Source: Bryum argenteum (Eukaryota; Streptophyta; Bryopsida; Bryales; Bryaceae). Taken from it: a stretch of 64,000 bases of DNA. Position numbers and translations under genes: made by a program. Shown here one piece after another: positions 1-12,090 of this stretch (the first letter of the stretch is position 1; the number at the start of each line of letters is the position of its first letter). Location of the stretch: positions 15,978,727 to 16,042,726 of the forward strand of contig CM073327.1 of NCBI GenBank assembly GCA_037043015.1, in the 5' to 3' direction. The notes beneath the pieces were generated by a model, which was given only the letters and a program-made list of their open reading frames with translations, was not told the DNA's origin and searched no databases.

Positions 1-1060
1 GTTTCTAATTTTGTAATCATCATCATGTATATACCTTACTACTTGTTCTTGTTTATATGGAACACAATTCTACTAAATTGACTTACTCAACAGAACCAGG
101 AAGGCAAGATCTTAATCAACAAGATGCTACTTAAGATGATCCAAAAGACTATGATATCAAGCTAACTAGGACCACTAATTTCATAACAAAAGATAAAAGT
201 TCAAAGTCTCAATAATGTATTGCACTGCCCTCATCTCAAACTTCTTGATTGGTGATATTGCAAGAATTCACCCCAGGCACGTACCCACTAGAAAGGCAAG
301 CAATGTGCACTCCAAAACTCCTACCTTTATTACCAAATCTTTCCAAATCTTTCATCGAATGGGATGTTTACAACGCCCCATTGATCATTGCAGCAGTAGA
401 TAGTGATCTCAATTGTCTCGAACAATATCTCCATGCAACAGCAACCGAGTACCGACCGTGGCCAGTATTGACACGTAGAGCTTCGAATGCAATTATAGAG
501 TAAAAGCAACTACCTTTCATGATTTTGTATAAGGAATCCAATATACTGTTGCATGAACAGAACCGACCATGGCGCAATTAAAAACACAGGTGCACATCGT
601 AGGCATCCCAACTGGCAACAAAAGCGCGTGCTTGCTTGGGGGAGAGCTCGGAGAGCAAATTCGGAGAAAAAGCGCAGATTGACTCCTTCCTGAAGTCTGC
701 AGTCTGCACAGTCCACGAGAACGTGAAAATTAAAAGCTACCGGAGCCTCGGGCCTGCGCGCTTCAGCACCAAGGATTGCTACAACTCTCGATCCTTGTTT
801 TTTCAACAGGCGTGGACTCATTCGCACAAAAAATGGAACCAGGTACACGACAACACACACGCACCTCTTGAATGTGGAGCCCCCCCCCTGGCTAGCTCCG
901 CAGCTGGAGCTTTGAAGAGAGAACGAACTAAAGTCGGTGATGGTCCTGGATGTGCTCCATTCAGAGGTGCTCAGAGATCTAGAAGTTGGGGTAGCTAGCT
1001 AGCTCCCGCTTGAATTGATTCTCAAATGAGCGTACGAAGACGCTCTTCGATCGGATCGTG
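1..1060. other. No gene recognised; left-edge intergenic DNA
   Basis: Open frames here are short, overlap each other on both strands and match nothing I know. The longest plus-strand frame (636-998) is low in hydrophobic structure and looks like chance. Base composition becomes more GC-rich from about 600 onward, which may mark the far promoter of the RING-finger gene. Confidence 0.5.
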
Positions 1061-1417
1061 TTTCTTCAACATGCCAGTGGAATTGTGTTTCTTAACATGC
1101 CAGTGGAACTGTGTTTCTTAACACGCCATTGGAGCCGATAGTGTCGACAAAGGTGTCACTTGCTTCTTAGCACGACACTGGAGTCGAGGAAGTTGTCACG
1201 ATGATGCTTGTTTGTTAGAAAGCCACTGGAGGTGATTGCGGTGACACAGCTGTCAAGATGATGCTTGTTTGTTAGCAAGCGACTGCAGTCGATTGCGCTG
1301 AGAAAGGTGTACGTCCAGCGCTGAACGATGCTTGTTTGTTAGCAAGCTAGTGGAGGTGATTTTGTTGAGAACGGTGTCCAGATGAGGCTTGTTTTCTAGC
1401 ATGCCACTAAAGTTAGT
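1061..1417. repeat. Degenerate minisatellite whose unit lengthens, before the ATL gene
   Basis: About eight units share a core like CTTGTTTGTTAGCAAGC followed by a stretch resembling CACTGGAG. The first units are about 25 bp apart. Later ones grow to about 50-67 bp by gaining a tail containing GGTGTC and GATGATG. The array ends 19 bp before the ATG at 1436, so it lies in the promoter or 5' UTR of the RING-H2 gene. Confidence 0.75.
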
Positions 1418-1435
1418 ACGTAAAAAGGAATTGAG

Positions 1436-2955
1436 ATGGTGAAGATGATGCGAGAGACGCCCATCGCTTTTGGTTTGACGATGGTCATTTGCTTGGCGCT
1501 ATTCTTCTACTGTTGGTACATTCGAAAACTGAGGAATCGTCTCGTGTCTGTTCAAGTTTCCGCCACACCGTTCGAAGTGAATGTAAGTCTCTCTGCCGAA
1601 TCCTCGCTTCGAAGCTTGAAGCGAACCAAGTTGATCTGAGCGAATCAACTACTATTGAAAAGCAGAGAATCAAGAGAGATTGTGTTGATGTTTGGTTATT
1701 CTGCAGGAGAAGACGGGGATCGAGAAAGAGGTGGTGGCCACCTTCCCAACTGTGAAGACACAGGAGCTCAGATTGAACATCAAAGACGAGCTTCAGTAAG
1801 TTGCTTCTCGACCTCAATTTTGTTAACATGGCGTGGAGTGAGATTGATTTGCCCTTTCCGGTTCCAGTATTTAAGTCAATCAGTCATGATGCTATAAGTA
1901 GTAATATCCCTTCCTCCGCCCACCTTTTACTTCAATATCTACTTCTGTTCACCTTCTGCTATTGAAACCACCATCATGTTTTCATTTCACTGCTCCAATT
2001 CCCATACGTAACAAGGATTCTTCCATTTCGCCTGAAAACCCTAGAATATTTCAGATTATTCCAGCTTCTAAGTGAAGTGAAGATTGTGTAACAACATGTG
2101 ACTGAAAAGAGAGACTCATTACGTAATTAAACTTCATGTTTGTTACAACGGCAGTTTTATGAATGTAGTTTATGAATTAACCGAATACTTGTGATTCAGC
2201 ATGGGAACATCACATTCACTATTTCATATCAAACTCACATTTGGAATCGCCAGAATGGAGCTTATCAGTGACCATGTTTGATGATGCAGTTACTGGTCAC
2301 TCACCTTATGCGAAGAAAAATGACTAAGAGGACGATTTTGTGATGATGCAGGTGTCCGATCTGCTTAGTAGAATACGGATACGGCGAAACACTACGAAAG
2401 CTGCCACACTGCGGCCACGTTTTCCACATCCACTGTGTAGACGCCTGGCTAGCAAATCAGGTAACATGCCCAGTCTGCCGCATCGAGCTCACAAAGCCGC
2501 AGCCGCAACTAAACGCATACAACTGCAGTCGAACTCCATCATCGATCACCATCGAAGTGGGGCCACCGACACCGACCTGGGTGCTAGTAAACCGACCCCT
2601 CCCATTACCACCCATAGAATCGAATGACGTTCCGGGTCCAGTTCCGGTACCGACAGGTTGGGGTGCAGTGTTCTTACAACGGACGGCGTTCAGTTTCCGG
2701 TCGCAGTCGGCCGACACCGCCATTATCGAGAGCAAGGATGTGATCAGTCACGCGTCGATCAGTGAACGGTGGTTGACGGAGAGTTTCTCATTTGGGAAGA
2801 ATCCCACGGAGGCGGAAGTGGCGGAGATGTATAGCTGCTCATCGCAACATGGTCATCTGCCTTTGACTGCCTCCCCTGAGCATTGCGCCTTCGAGTTTCT
2901 GCCGATTGTAACCGCCCGCAGTGGCGACTCTGGCTCGCGGCGAGCGTCCCGATAG
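1436..2955 (+). CDS. ATL-type RING-H2 finger E3 ubiquitin ligase, membrane anchored
   Basis: Three exons: 1436-1582, 1707-1795 and 2352-2955, giving 279 residues with phases 0 and 2. Exon 1 has one hydrophobic transmembrane segment (about residues 10-30) followed by a basic cluster. Exon 2 carries a GIEKEVVATFP stretch, the counterpart of the GLD motif of ATL proteins. Exon 3 opens at the first RING cysteine (CPIC) and shows the H2 pattern C-x2-C, CGHVFHIHC, then CPVC. The C-terminal half is long, with a proline-rich piece, and I recognise no domain in it. The family transfers ubiquitin at membranes, often in defence and stress responses; the substrate here is unknown. Most ATL genes lack introns, so two introns are atypical. 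Confidence 0.88.
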
Positions 2956-3833
2956 GAGAACTCCACGTCTGAGTTTTTGAGCTCCCTCTCAGTATGCGGA
3001 GATTTGAAGTGTGGATCACCATCTTTGTGATAAGAGTGCCAGATTTGTGTCTGATTTTGTGCACTGTGGCCATCGAGTTACAAGCATATGATGCAGTATG
3101 CTTTGGAAGAGTTTCACGGAGAATTGAGACCTCCAACTCGCCTACGTACAGGGTTTGTATTCTTCACTAGATGGTGGACTATTGTATAGAGTTGTACCAA
3201 AATGGATATGTATACAATTGAAGTAGAGATCAGGAAGTTTTGTTGTGAAAATGTTACCAAATGAGTAGCATTCTGTTGAATTAATACGACTACTACGATC
3301 TTTCCACCGTGTGGAAGATCCTGTTTTTCCATGAAGTTGTATTCTTCTGTTATGGCATTTGCTGTTATGATTGCATTACGAAAGGGAAGAAATTTATCAA
3401 CATAGAGCTATTAAATTTTGAGTAATTACCGTTTGCAAACAATTAACTTAGTCACATTTCTCCTGATGGTAAGATAGACTTTCTTCCTCTGAAGAACAAT
3501 TGTTAAAAACTGCTCCAAATCTAGAAACGTCTGAAATTTTCTTCATCAGAATACCTACAAAGAGTACCTCTTGAATTCGTGTATAATAATTTCATATATT
3601 TTATGACCAATTTTGTCAGCTACTCAAGATCGACTGGGTGTGCAGCTGAAAAAGCAGGCTTGTTTACAACAAACTTTCATTACTGAAGAAGTTTCCCTTG
3701 AATACTTGATTGTATCTCAAAAAATACCATAAAGCTGCTCAAAACAAAAAGGCCCACCATAATATACAAAGCCAGGAGCAAGGCACTATACAAATAAGAG
3801 CCACTTAAGTACAAACTGCGACTAATCCAGGTT
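2956..3833. other. 3' flanks between two convergent genes
   Basis: This is the tail-to-tail gap between the RING-H2 gene and the DnaJ-ferredoxin gene. It probably holds both 3' UTRs. I see no conserved frame, RNA gene or clear repeat in it. Confidence 0.5.
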
Positions 3834-5874
3834 TCAGAACCAATCGACCCACTGATCAGTACCAGTAGGTTGTCTTTTCTGCTTTGGAGGTTGATACCTC
3901 CCATTCTCGTAATTGGCACGCGCTATCAATGTTTCCAGTGTCACCAACTCACTTGAATAAGTTGTCCCTTCCACAGCACTGCATCACATTCACAAAAACA
4001 ATCAAGCTTGTCTCATAATTTTAGACCTTACGAAGAAAAATCAGATAAAAACAATGACAATAGATTAATCCTTTATCCTTTGATTACAAACAATTTGAAC
4101 CCTTTCACATGCAGAAATACATCCAGTTAAAGAACTGAGATTTCTTAATCAGGCTGTACATACCGTGCCATAAGATTCTCTAGTACTTCACGTTGCATCG
4201 GAGTAACCCAATAGATGCAATTACGAGGACATTGGCCGACTGCAAGCTGAACTCCGTAATCTTCACCTTGCCCAGGTCCTCCTACCATTAGCAATTGCAA
4301 AAATGATTAGTCTTTCTGCTCCAAAAAAACTCTCGATAGTGGAAACACAAGGCTTTAAAACAATGGCGAATGAGAGCTTACTCTGTGAAACCGCCCTTGC
4401 ACATCCAGTATCAGCAGCAAACTTGAAAATATCTGGCGCCCTATCCACACAAGCATATGGGCAACCTGTAGAATTACACCGAATTTAAGTTAACAGAGCT
4501 CTTAAACTAAAGAACTTCCAGAAACCGCGACCATCCATGAAGATAGCAAGAATCTAAACCTCGGCCTATGCAGTTCATCTCGAACACAAAAACATCTTCT
4601 GCTTCACATTCCGGAACCTCAAAGGGATCCAAATTGTTCCTGCAAGAAATTGCAAACAAAACTTCAAGCTAAGTCATCATAATACATCAACAAACGCATG
4701 GGATGAGCAATTCAAGCCACCAGAATTACAAGGTTAGCGATATGTGATATCAAGGAAACAGCAAGCGGATACTGCAAAGATGAATAACAGAGCACTCAAC
4801 GAAACTCAAATGTCAACACAGAATAATGGGGATAGCTGCAAACCTTCTGTACATTCGTTCTACGCTCACTCGTTCTACGGTCTCGTTAGTTAGAATCTGC
4901 AAAGCCAAAAATGAAGTGATCTTAGATACCGCAAAACAGCCATAACAAGTAGATAATGAAAACTAGCTGATGAAGATCGCAAGTGAAGAAAACCAACTTA
5001 CTTCATAAGCTCTAATTATCCGTTGCGTAATTGCATCTGCATCTTCTGTGCCCTTGTAAACATCAGGGTGAAACTCTTTGATCTGTCATGCAATCAATTT
5101 CCTTAGAGTTTTTCTCACATTCCAAACTCCTTATAGCTCGTTCATAGATTGTAAGGCAACCATATCCCCAAAAATCAGCTGGTAAACATCCAGTAATCAG
5201 CATTACATATCACACGGAGCACAATTTTACAATACGCTTTGACCGTCCATATGCTTTCTTGGAGAAATCTACTCTGACTCTAATCGCTTCCATTCTTTGA
5301 TAGGATTCCAATCTCAAGACATGATAGACCGACAAATTTGATAAATATTGTCCGCGAATAGTTTCGTAAACATTTTATTAAGAACCAGTAAAATCCGAAG
5401 CTTCATAACTTCTGCAGATGTTATCTTTGCGGTACGTTTAAGTGCCTTCCGTTCTCTGATCCGACTCCGATCTCAGAATATGATTAGACTTACGATCAAG
5501 ATTAGCGTGCACCTTTCCTTGATCACAATATTGTCACAAACATACCAAGAACATGTAAACTCAAGTAAAGAGTTCTATACCCGATTTCGAAACGCATCTT
5601 TGATATCTTCCTCGCTGCAATCGGGAGAGATGCCTAAAACAGAGAACGGGCTCTTCCCTTTATCCATCCAATTCAACGATTCATCCATCTGCGCCCTTGC
5701 TGTCACAATTCTCTTCCTTCTCTCTCCAATTCCTCGAACAAAACCATAACCATTGCAACGACTACTCGAATGTACACGATTTGGAACCCTACTGCCACGA
5801 ACCGCTACTACTGATGAAGGCGTAGCTGCAATTCCACAGCACGATCGTCCCGCGAGCACTGAAAATTGCTCCAT
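3834..5874 (-). CDS. Chloroplast J-domain protein with ferredoxin-like domain (DJC76/77/82 type)
   Basis: Seven exons in coding order: 5874-5581, 5082-5002, 4896-4844, 4639-4560, 4465-4382, 4281-4164 and 3978-3834, giving 284 residues. Residues 1-60 are rich in Ser, Arg and small residues and look like a plastid transit peptide. The J-domain follows (about 75-139), beginning SPFSVLGISPDCSEEDI, with the HPD tripeptide at 103-105 that stimulates Hsp70 ATPase. Next is a ferredoxin-like part with NCIGRGCPYAC near 165-175 and QCPRNCIYWVTP near 214-225. This pairing is known from plant DJC proteins, thought to be stromal or thylakoid co-chaperones able to hold an Fe-S cluster. The cysteine spacing differs from the classical C-x2-C-x2-C-x3-C-P, so cluster binding is uncertain. 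Confidence 0.88.
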
Positions 5875-6041
5875 GCTCGAAAGGGTTTAGAAATTTGAAT
5901 TCAAGTGATCGAGGTAGCCATTTGTAGTGAAGAAGTCACCGCCTTGGTAGTCACCGACCGACTACTGCATGTGAATGTGGCGGGACTTGTGTCGTGCACT
6001 TTTTTGAACTTTTTGGCGGTTCTCGGTGTGGCGGGTATCAA

Positions 6042-6077
6042 TCTGATGTGACACACCCGGCGGTGTGTCACATCAGA
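6042..6077. promoter_or_regulatory. Perfect palindrome, 16-bp arms with a 4-bp loop
   Basis: Arms TCTGATGTGACACACC and GGTGTGTCACATCAGA flank the loop CGGC. The arms match perfectly. It lies 168-203 bp upstream of the ATG of the DnaJ-ferredoxin gene. It could be a dimeric factor site, a cruciform or the scar of a small element; the sequence cannot decide. Confidence 0.6.
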
Positions 6078-7219
6078 ATTCTAAGTGTCTTTTTGAGCCC
6101 AACCTGAGTAGAGTATTTGTACAACCTTTTCTTGAATGTTTTTAGAAGAAGAAGAAGAAGAGAACCAGACCCCTCTGGGTTGGCGTGAATATAGTGTCTG
6201 TTTGACCTACCCTTGATGATTTGTCATAAGACATAAATATTTTTAGTATGAGACATAATCAAGAACATTTCACCTGCATCACAAAAATATTTATTATTCT
6301 TAAAATGTGTAAATTAGTACTTTGAAATAGAGAAGGTGTAGTTTACAAAATGAATTATAGAAATTGATTGGACTATTGTAATTATTTGACTTGATGCACA
6401 TGATAGACTTCTAAAAGCAAGTTTCAAGCAAGAAATTTAGAATGTCATTAATGATTATTAAAAACCAACTGACAAAAGCTTCACAAGTGAAATTGATTAC
6501 CGGTCTTTCAAACATAATTTTTTAAAATTACTATTGGAATTATTTTGACATTGATTTGAGACACAAAGTATTAATAGAAATTTAAAATTGAGTTTATAGT
6601 TGTTGAAAGAAGAATTACAAAACTATAGTTTCACTAGAAATAAGGAGACTTAGATTTCTTTGCTTTAGCTTTATGGTTACCATGTTGGAAAAAAGGGTTA
6701 GAGATAAACAAATGGATGGGGACCTCAATTTCATCAAAATGGCAATAATCTGCAAAATTGGCACTTTTAAGAGGTTAGAATTTAGTAAAAGAGAGTATGA
6801 TATTACAAGGTTTGTAATATTACATAAAGTGGAGCATTGTCTTGGTACTTGCTTTAGTAAAGTTATCAACCTCAAAGATTTGAATAAAAAATTGGATAGC
6901 ATTTCTTATCAAAATGATACTATTACTTATTTTACTTAAAATTTTGTAAGAGCAAGAACTCAACAGTTGCTTTACTTGAGCAAATGTCTAGCTAAATACG
7001 TTGAAAACTCCATGCTAAATTCTAATAGTGGAATAGTCCTATTATTGAAGCATAACCAATATGCTACCAATTTGTAACACAATGAATTTTGCTATGTCAA
7101 AGTAGCACTTTAAATATTTCCATTTTAACAAAATTGCATGCATGGTGGATGTATAGAAAAATCATAAAGTTGCTTCTTAAATAGAGGAATAGAGGAAATA
7201 AAGTCTTTGAAGAATTAGT

Positions 7220-7328
7220 TTTAAATATCTCAATCCCTAGGTTTAAATATCTCAATCCCTAGGTTTAAATATCCCAATGCCTAGGTTTAAATATCTCAAT
7301 CCCTAGGTTTAAATATCTCAGTGCCTAT
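7220..7328. repeat. 22-bp tandem repeat, about five copies
   Basis: The unit TTTAAATATCTCAATCCCTA plus GG repeats at 7220, 7242, 7264, 7286 and 7308. Two units carry one or two substitutions and the last is incomplete. There is no gene within 1.3 kb on the left or 1.8 kb on the right. Confidence 0.9.
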
Positions 7329-9172
7329 AATGCTGGCAAGAGAGTCCTACTAGAGTTTATCAGTTTTCATTGTATTGGATAGTCATAGTGATCCATAGGC
7401 ACAAGATGTATTGTGCAGGGTGGCCCCTTGAACATAGTCCTTTCAAGGCCATTTAGTCTAAGATCCATTGGATGTTTGATGCAAGACCAAGAATTTGCAT
7501 TACAGGTACCCTTCATTCCTCCCTCTAACTCCAAAATTCATCCCTTGCCGTGGGATTAATTTTTCGGGTTTGCCTATTTTGATTTTAAATTGTGTCTAAC
7601 GATTTATTTATTTCTGTTGGTTTGCGTGGCCCTTTTGAGAAATAAACTCAAAACAAGATAAACTCATGTATCAAAACTCTCGCCGGCCATTTTTCTTTGA
7701 AGTAATTTTGTCCCTTTTGTCAAGGGGTATAGGACATCATCATCTTTTATAACGATTTTTTTTTTTGGCAAAGTTTCTGAACTTCTTCAATAGATAAAGT
7801 GCGTCACTTGTGAACAACCAACAAAGTTCAAAGTAGGCTAAAAATGAATTTAAAACCGTCTTTATAGGATATGCAATTTAGTACATATGCAATTTAGTAC
7901 ATCATTTGTGTGTAACTTAGCCATTTTAATTTATTTTTATTTTTTATTTTTTTTTACCAAAGATTGAATGAAAGGCTATAGATTTGGAGTTCTCAAGCTG
8001 AAAAGATAAAAAGCTAGAAACATTGTGTATCCATGATGAAATTTTTGGTTAGTTGTTCTGAATTGCTTATGACTTTCATCGAAGTTGATTATATCTTATT
8101 TATCACAATATATGAGTGAAAAGGATAACAAAGGACTCCCCAAGAACAAAAGACAAAAATGAATTTGCAAGTGCCAAAACCTTGATGATCGATTTCGAAA
8201 CCAAGAAACATAAGGGCAAGGATATTGTGACATTAGCCTTGTAAAATTGAAAGTGGATTGAGAATGCCTTACAAAGGCATCTTCATTCACTACACTAATA
8301 ATGACATATATTGTTGTATAACATATGGTTTTGCACTTCCGTTTACTCCTTACACTTTGTTTGTGAACCTAATGACATTTGGTATTTAAAAACCACACGT
8401 TTCCAAATGTCACCCAATCCTCTCCGTTCACAATCCTCAAGCTGCCCTCAAATTTGATCACAGTCCTCAAGCGCTTTTCGTTTATGTACATCCTTAAGAG
8501 ACGCTCTCCATTCACAATTTTCAAGCGGTCAAATCCAATTGTGTTCTGGTGTTTGCAATCCTCCCCTCTTGCTAGCCTCCGAGGAAGGTTTCTAGCACTC
8601 TTGATCATTCTTGCATTTGATGTAGTAATACTAGTTGCAAACGAGTAGAATTTGAAAGGAGCAAACCATTGCGATAATTATATTCAGTGTTGCAAATGAA
8701 ACATAGTGTTGTAACACCAAGAGGTGCACTTGCTATTCAATGTTGCATTCATAATTAGTGTTTACCACACAATATTAAATTTTGACTGAAGTGGAAAGGT
8801 GGTATGAGTAAAGCCACAAGTAATGCCATAGTGACACTTTCAAATCATAATGTGCTACTAAAGCTTTACTCAACCACCTTCAATCAACCATCTTTCCACG
8901 AGTGAGTGTTCGGAACAGTACTGTAGCTGGCTCTCGTAGCTACTCGAGACTTGGTCACCTGCCTGCACTTTGACCATGACCGCACCCTCTCATGATACCG
9001 CCCCCAAAATATCTTCGCAAAGTCCATAAAGAAATCCAAACAAGAAAACAGTGGGAAGGATTGCTGCTCATCTGAGAGCAGTATCTTATCCTAGCAATAA
9101 GCGGATTTCAAAGCTTCGGTTCTCTCCAAGTGAGAATGGCTGATTGATAGGGTGCCGGAGGGGAATTCGATC

Positions 9173-11115
9173 ATGGCTGGAATTGGGTGCAAGATGTTCC
9201 GGGGAGCGGTGCTGATGACGGCGTTGCTCCATCTGTTAGCAAATTCAGAAGCAAGCGATGTGAGTGAGGCACTCTCCGAGCGCAATTCGGGCACCACGCT
9301 CCATGCCGCGTCGATGTTCTTCAAGTGCACGTCGGATCAGCACGTGACCGTGACGAGCACGGAGGAGATCCGCGCGCTCATCAAGGGTCAGTATGATGGG
9401 AAATCCCCGGTGAAGATTCGCGCCACTCGCCCTGGAATGCACTCCGCGGCGGGGTTCGTCTGCCCCGGAGCACGGGGCTCAACTAAGCTAGAGCACAACG
9501 CGAGCAGGATCACAGCGGATTCTGAATCCACGGCGACCTCGATCACCCTGCTTCTCCACCGCATGAACCGCGTGATCGCCGTCAACGAGGAGCTTCACCA
9601 GCTCACGGTGGAAGCAGGGATGACAATCGGGGAGCTTCTACAGAACGCTGAGGCTCACGGCATGTCAGTGATTCCAGGTGCAGTCTCCATTTACGCGAAT
9701 CTTACCGTCGGTGGAATTATCTCCGCTTCCGCGCACGGTTCTGGGTCCTCCCTGAGCTCGCTCGTGCGCTCCTTGAAGTGGGTCAATGGCAAAGGGGATG
9801 TGATCGTGAGTGGCACTGACACCGAGGAGGGAGCGGCGCTTCTGGGTGGAATTGGACTGCTTGGTGTCATCACCGAGATTACGTTTCAGCTGGAGGCGTC
9901 CTCGCTGACTGTTGTCGAAGTGCGCGACGATTTGGACGATGCGACCATGGCAGCGGAAGTGGAGCGAATCATGAAGGAGGAGACGAAGTACGTCTCCTGT
10001 TACTGGCGACCCGACCTCGGGACATACAGACTCATCCTGTACAAGGCGCACTCCGCAACTGCCCTCCCTCTTGATCCGAATGGCCAAAATGTGGACATCG
10101 CGGGCGTGAGTGATGACATCGCTGCCGCTGCGGACGAGTTCCACGCTGCCTGGGGAAACGACGTCACCGACGACGGCGATTCCGCGGATGTCTTGAATGA
10201 AGGTTCCTTGCTCACCCCTCGCTACAATCGTCTAATTCTAAGTGTCGCCCGAATGGTAGCAAGGACACTATTTTAGATTGATGGTGTTCTCGGAGTGCAG
10301 CGGCATGTAGCGCGGCAGAAGCGTTATCGCGAGCGCCAGTGATGAGAGACGGCGCCGGCGAACCTACAAAGCACATCACAGTGCCAACGAACAGGGCAGT
10401 AATGGGAGCCGAGTGCGCACCGAGGTGTTACTTCGACGTACACCACATCGGAATCGTGGTACCAGCTGACGAATTCGCGATCAAATTCTCTCGGTTTCAA
10501 GATTGGGTGAACGACGCGAGAGCCATCGTCAAAGCTGAGCTCGCAGAAGTCGCCGCGCGATTAAAGCGCCGGTTTGGGCTGGGGAAGAGGAGCTGCTTAC
10601 CGGGCCTGTTCATGCTCCGCTTCGGACCAGGGGGAAGAGAGAGTCAGCTTTTGTCCACGAACGCGGGGCCGGATCCCGTCGCGTACGTGCAGTGGCTGCC
10701 GGTGAACTCCGCGCGGACGCCGCGGAAGCCCGGCAAGCACGCGCCGGTGTACGAGACACTGGAGCATCTGACGCTCTGCAAGTACGAGGCTCGCCCCGCG
10801 TATGGGCAGAACTATGAGCGGAACTTCAGGCATCCGCGCTGCCATGTGCGAGACCATTTCCCGGCTGAGAATTTCGACAGGATGCTAGCGCTTCAGGAGC
10901 GCCATGATCCGGAAAGATTGTTCGAGCCCAAGCTTTTTGGTCACATTCTTCACAGAAGTGGGCCAGATTATTACGAGCATTGCGCGCTGGAGCATTGGTG
11001 CTTCTGTGAGGACGATGCGCATTGTCCCGCGCAACATGCGTGTGTGGCGTCACCTGTATTTCCCGATTACAAAATCTGCAAGGTTGTCCTTGATTCCACT
11101 CACGACGAGCTCTGA
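9173..11115 (+). CDS. L-gulonolactone oxidase-like FAD oxidoreductase, frame broken near 10.27 kb
   Basis: The plant GULLO/aldonolactone oxidase family oxidises sugar lactones toward ascorbate, usually in the secretory pathway. Part one is an uninterrupted frame from ATG 9173 to TAG 10276 (367 codons). It has a signal-peptide-like start (residues about 8-27) and an FAD-binding PCMH domain including the glycine-rich TVGGIISASAHGSGSS. Part two is open in another frame from 10282 to 11115. It holds the oxidase C-terminal domain (CFDVHHIGIVVPADEF-like region, LTLCKYEARPAYGQNYERNF) and a cysteine-rich tail. The parts are adjacent and in family order, so they were one gene. About 130 bp between them read through stops in every frame. 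A 1-bp type frameshift plus a stop, or a small unrecognised intron, would explain this. It is either a decaying copy or a sequence error. Confidence 0.8.
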
Positions 11116-11634
11116 TTCATTGCTCGTGACGTCCCATCCATGGCGTGAAAAGAAAAAACATGGAGGCTTATGAATAGTGTAAATAGTGCGCCTCTATTTC
11201 TTCATACTATGATCACCGAGCCATATGGAAGAACATAGTGGGCATTTCTTTGTGATGATTAGGTTCCTCGAACAAAATCATGAAGAAATGTTTCATCCAC
11301 TACTGGAGTTGTAAAAGAGAGAATTCTGACTCCTGGTAAATTACAAAGAACCATATCTGAATATTCCGAATGGCTCGAATTCCTTGTTGTGGTGCATACA
11401 TATTACGTGAAAGATTATCCATCCTTTGTATGTTACAATCTGTAATCACATTGTTGCCATATTTTTGTGGGATTCTTCTTATCATGAGACTCATACAGGC
11501 TTGAAATGGTTGCGCACATGATACGACTCGTCAAGCTTATCTTTCACAGCCGTACATACAGCGCATTATCATATTCCTCTGTCGAAGGTGCGACTTGGAG
11601 ATCTGAAATACCACGATTCGGAGAATTTCAAGAG

Positions 11635-12090
11635 CTAATTGATCCAAAAGGCCGCTTGAGCACCTAAATCTGCTTGGGACTGTAACTCTCCAGGAAGATT
11701 AAGACTCTCATCAAGGTCTAGTGTCCTGTACCAGCTAGCGGTGTATGGAACCGCAATTTTCACCCGCAAGTTGAATGAAACTTCACGAAATGTTTCTCCG
11801 ATGACAGGAATATTATCTGACCATATTCCACTGCCTGTCGGTACATGCATGCGTAAGTCTAACTTCGTGAAAGTTTCAACTGTATGCTTCCTTTCTTCGG
11901 CTTCAATCTTTCTAGTTACGTATGCGTGTTCATGAACAATGTAATTCAAGTTTATGACTAGGAGCATCAACAACTGTCTCGGGCGATGGAGATGAAATTT
12001 AAAGCAGATGCAGAATTTGCCGTTCACAACGAGAAAAAATAAATAGAAGAAAATCTGCTCTAAATGAAAAACAAGTGCAATTAACCTCAA
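11635..12090 (-). CDS. Possible coding fragment, unknown product
   Basis: A minus-strand frame of 151 codons. The first third is hydrophobic and AT-rich and overlaps the MITE beside it, so the true start is probably not the first ATG. Residues about 45-151 look more protein-like, with a charged helix (VTRKIEAEERKHTVE) and mixed codons. I do not recognise a family. It could be a terminal exon, a gene relic or chance; no convincing splice partner was seen. Confidence 0.25.
   Translation of the reverse strand: MRLIALVFHLEQIFFYLFFLVVNGKFCICFKFHLHRPRQLLMLLVINLNYIVHEHAYVTRKIEAEERKHTVETFTKLDLRMHVPTGSGIWSDNIPVIGETFREVSFNLRVKIAVPYTASWYRTLDLDESLNLPGELQSQADLGAQAAFWIN

Larger units (their letters stand above)
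5875..9172. other. Intergenic DNA, AT-rich, no gene recognised
   Basis: Besides the palindrome at 6042 and the 22-bp array at 7220, this holds a short AGA/GAA run (about 6146-6163) and homopolymer T tracts. The opposed open frames at 8369-8648 read low-complexity sequence on both strands and have no recognisable domain. Composition turns GC-rich after about 8900, approaching the oxidase gene. Confidence 0.5.

Noticed and set aside
9665-10144. Minus-strand frame of 159 codons
   Set aside because: Antisense to the FAD-binding half of the oxidase gene, with no recognisable domain.
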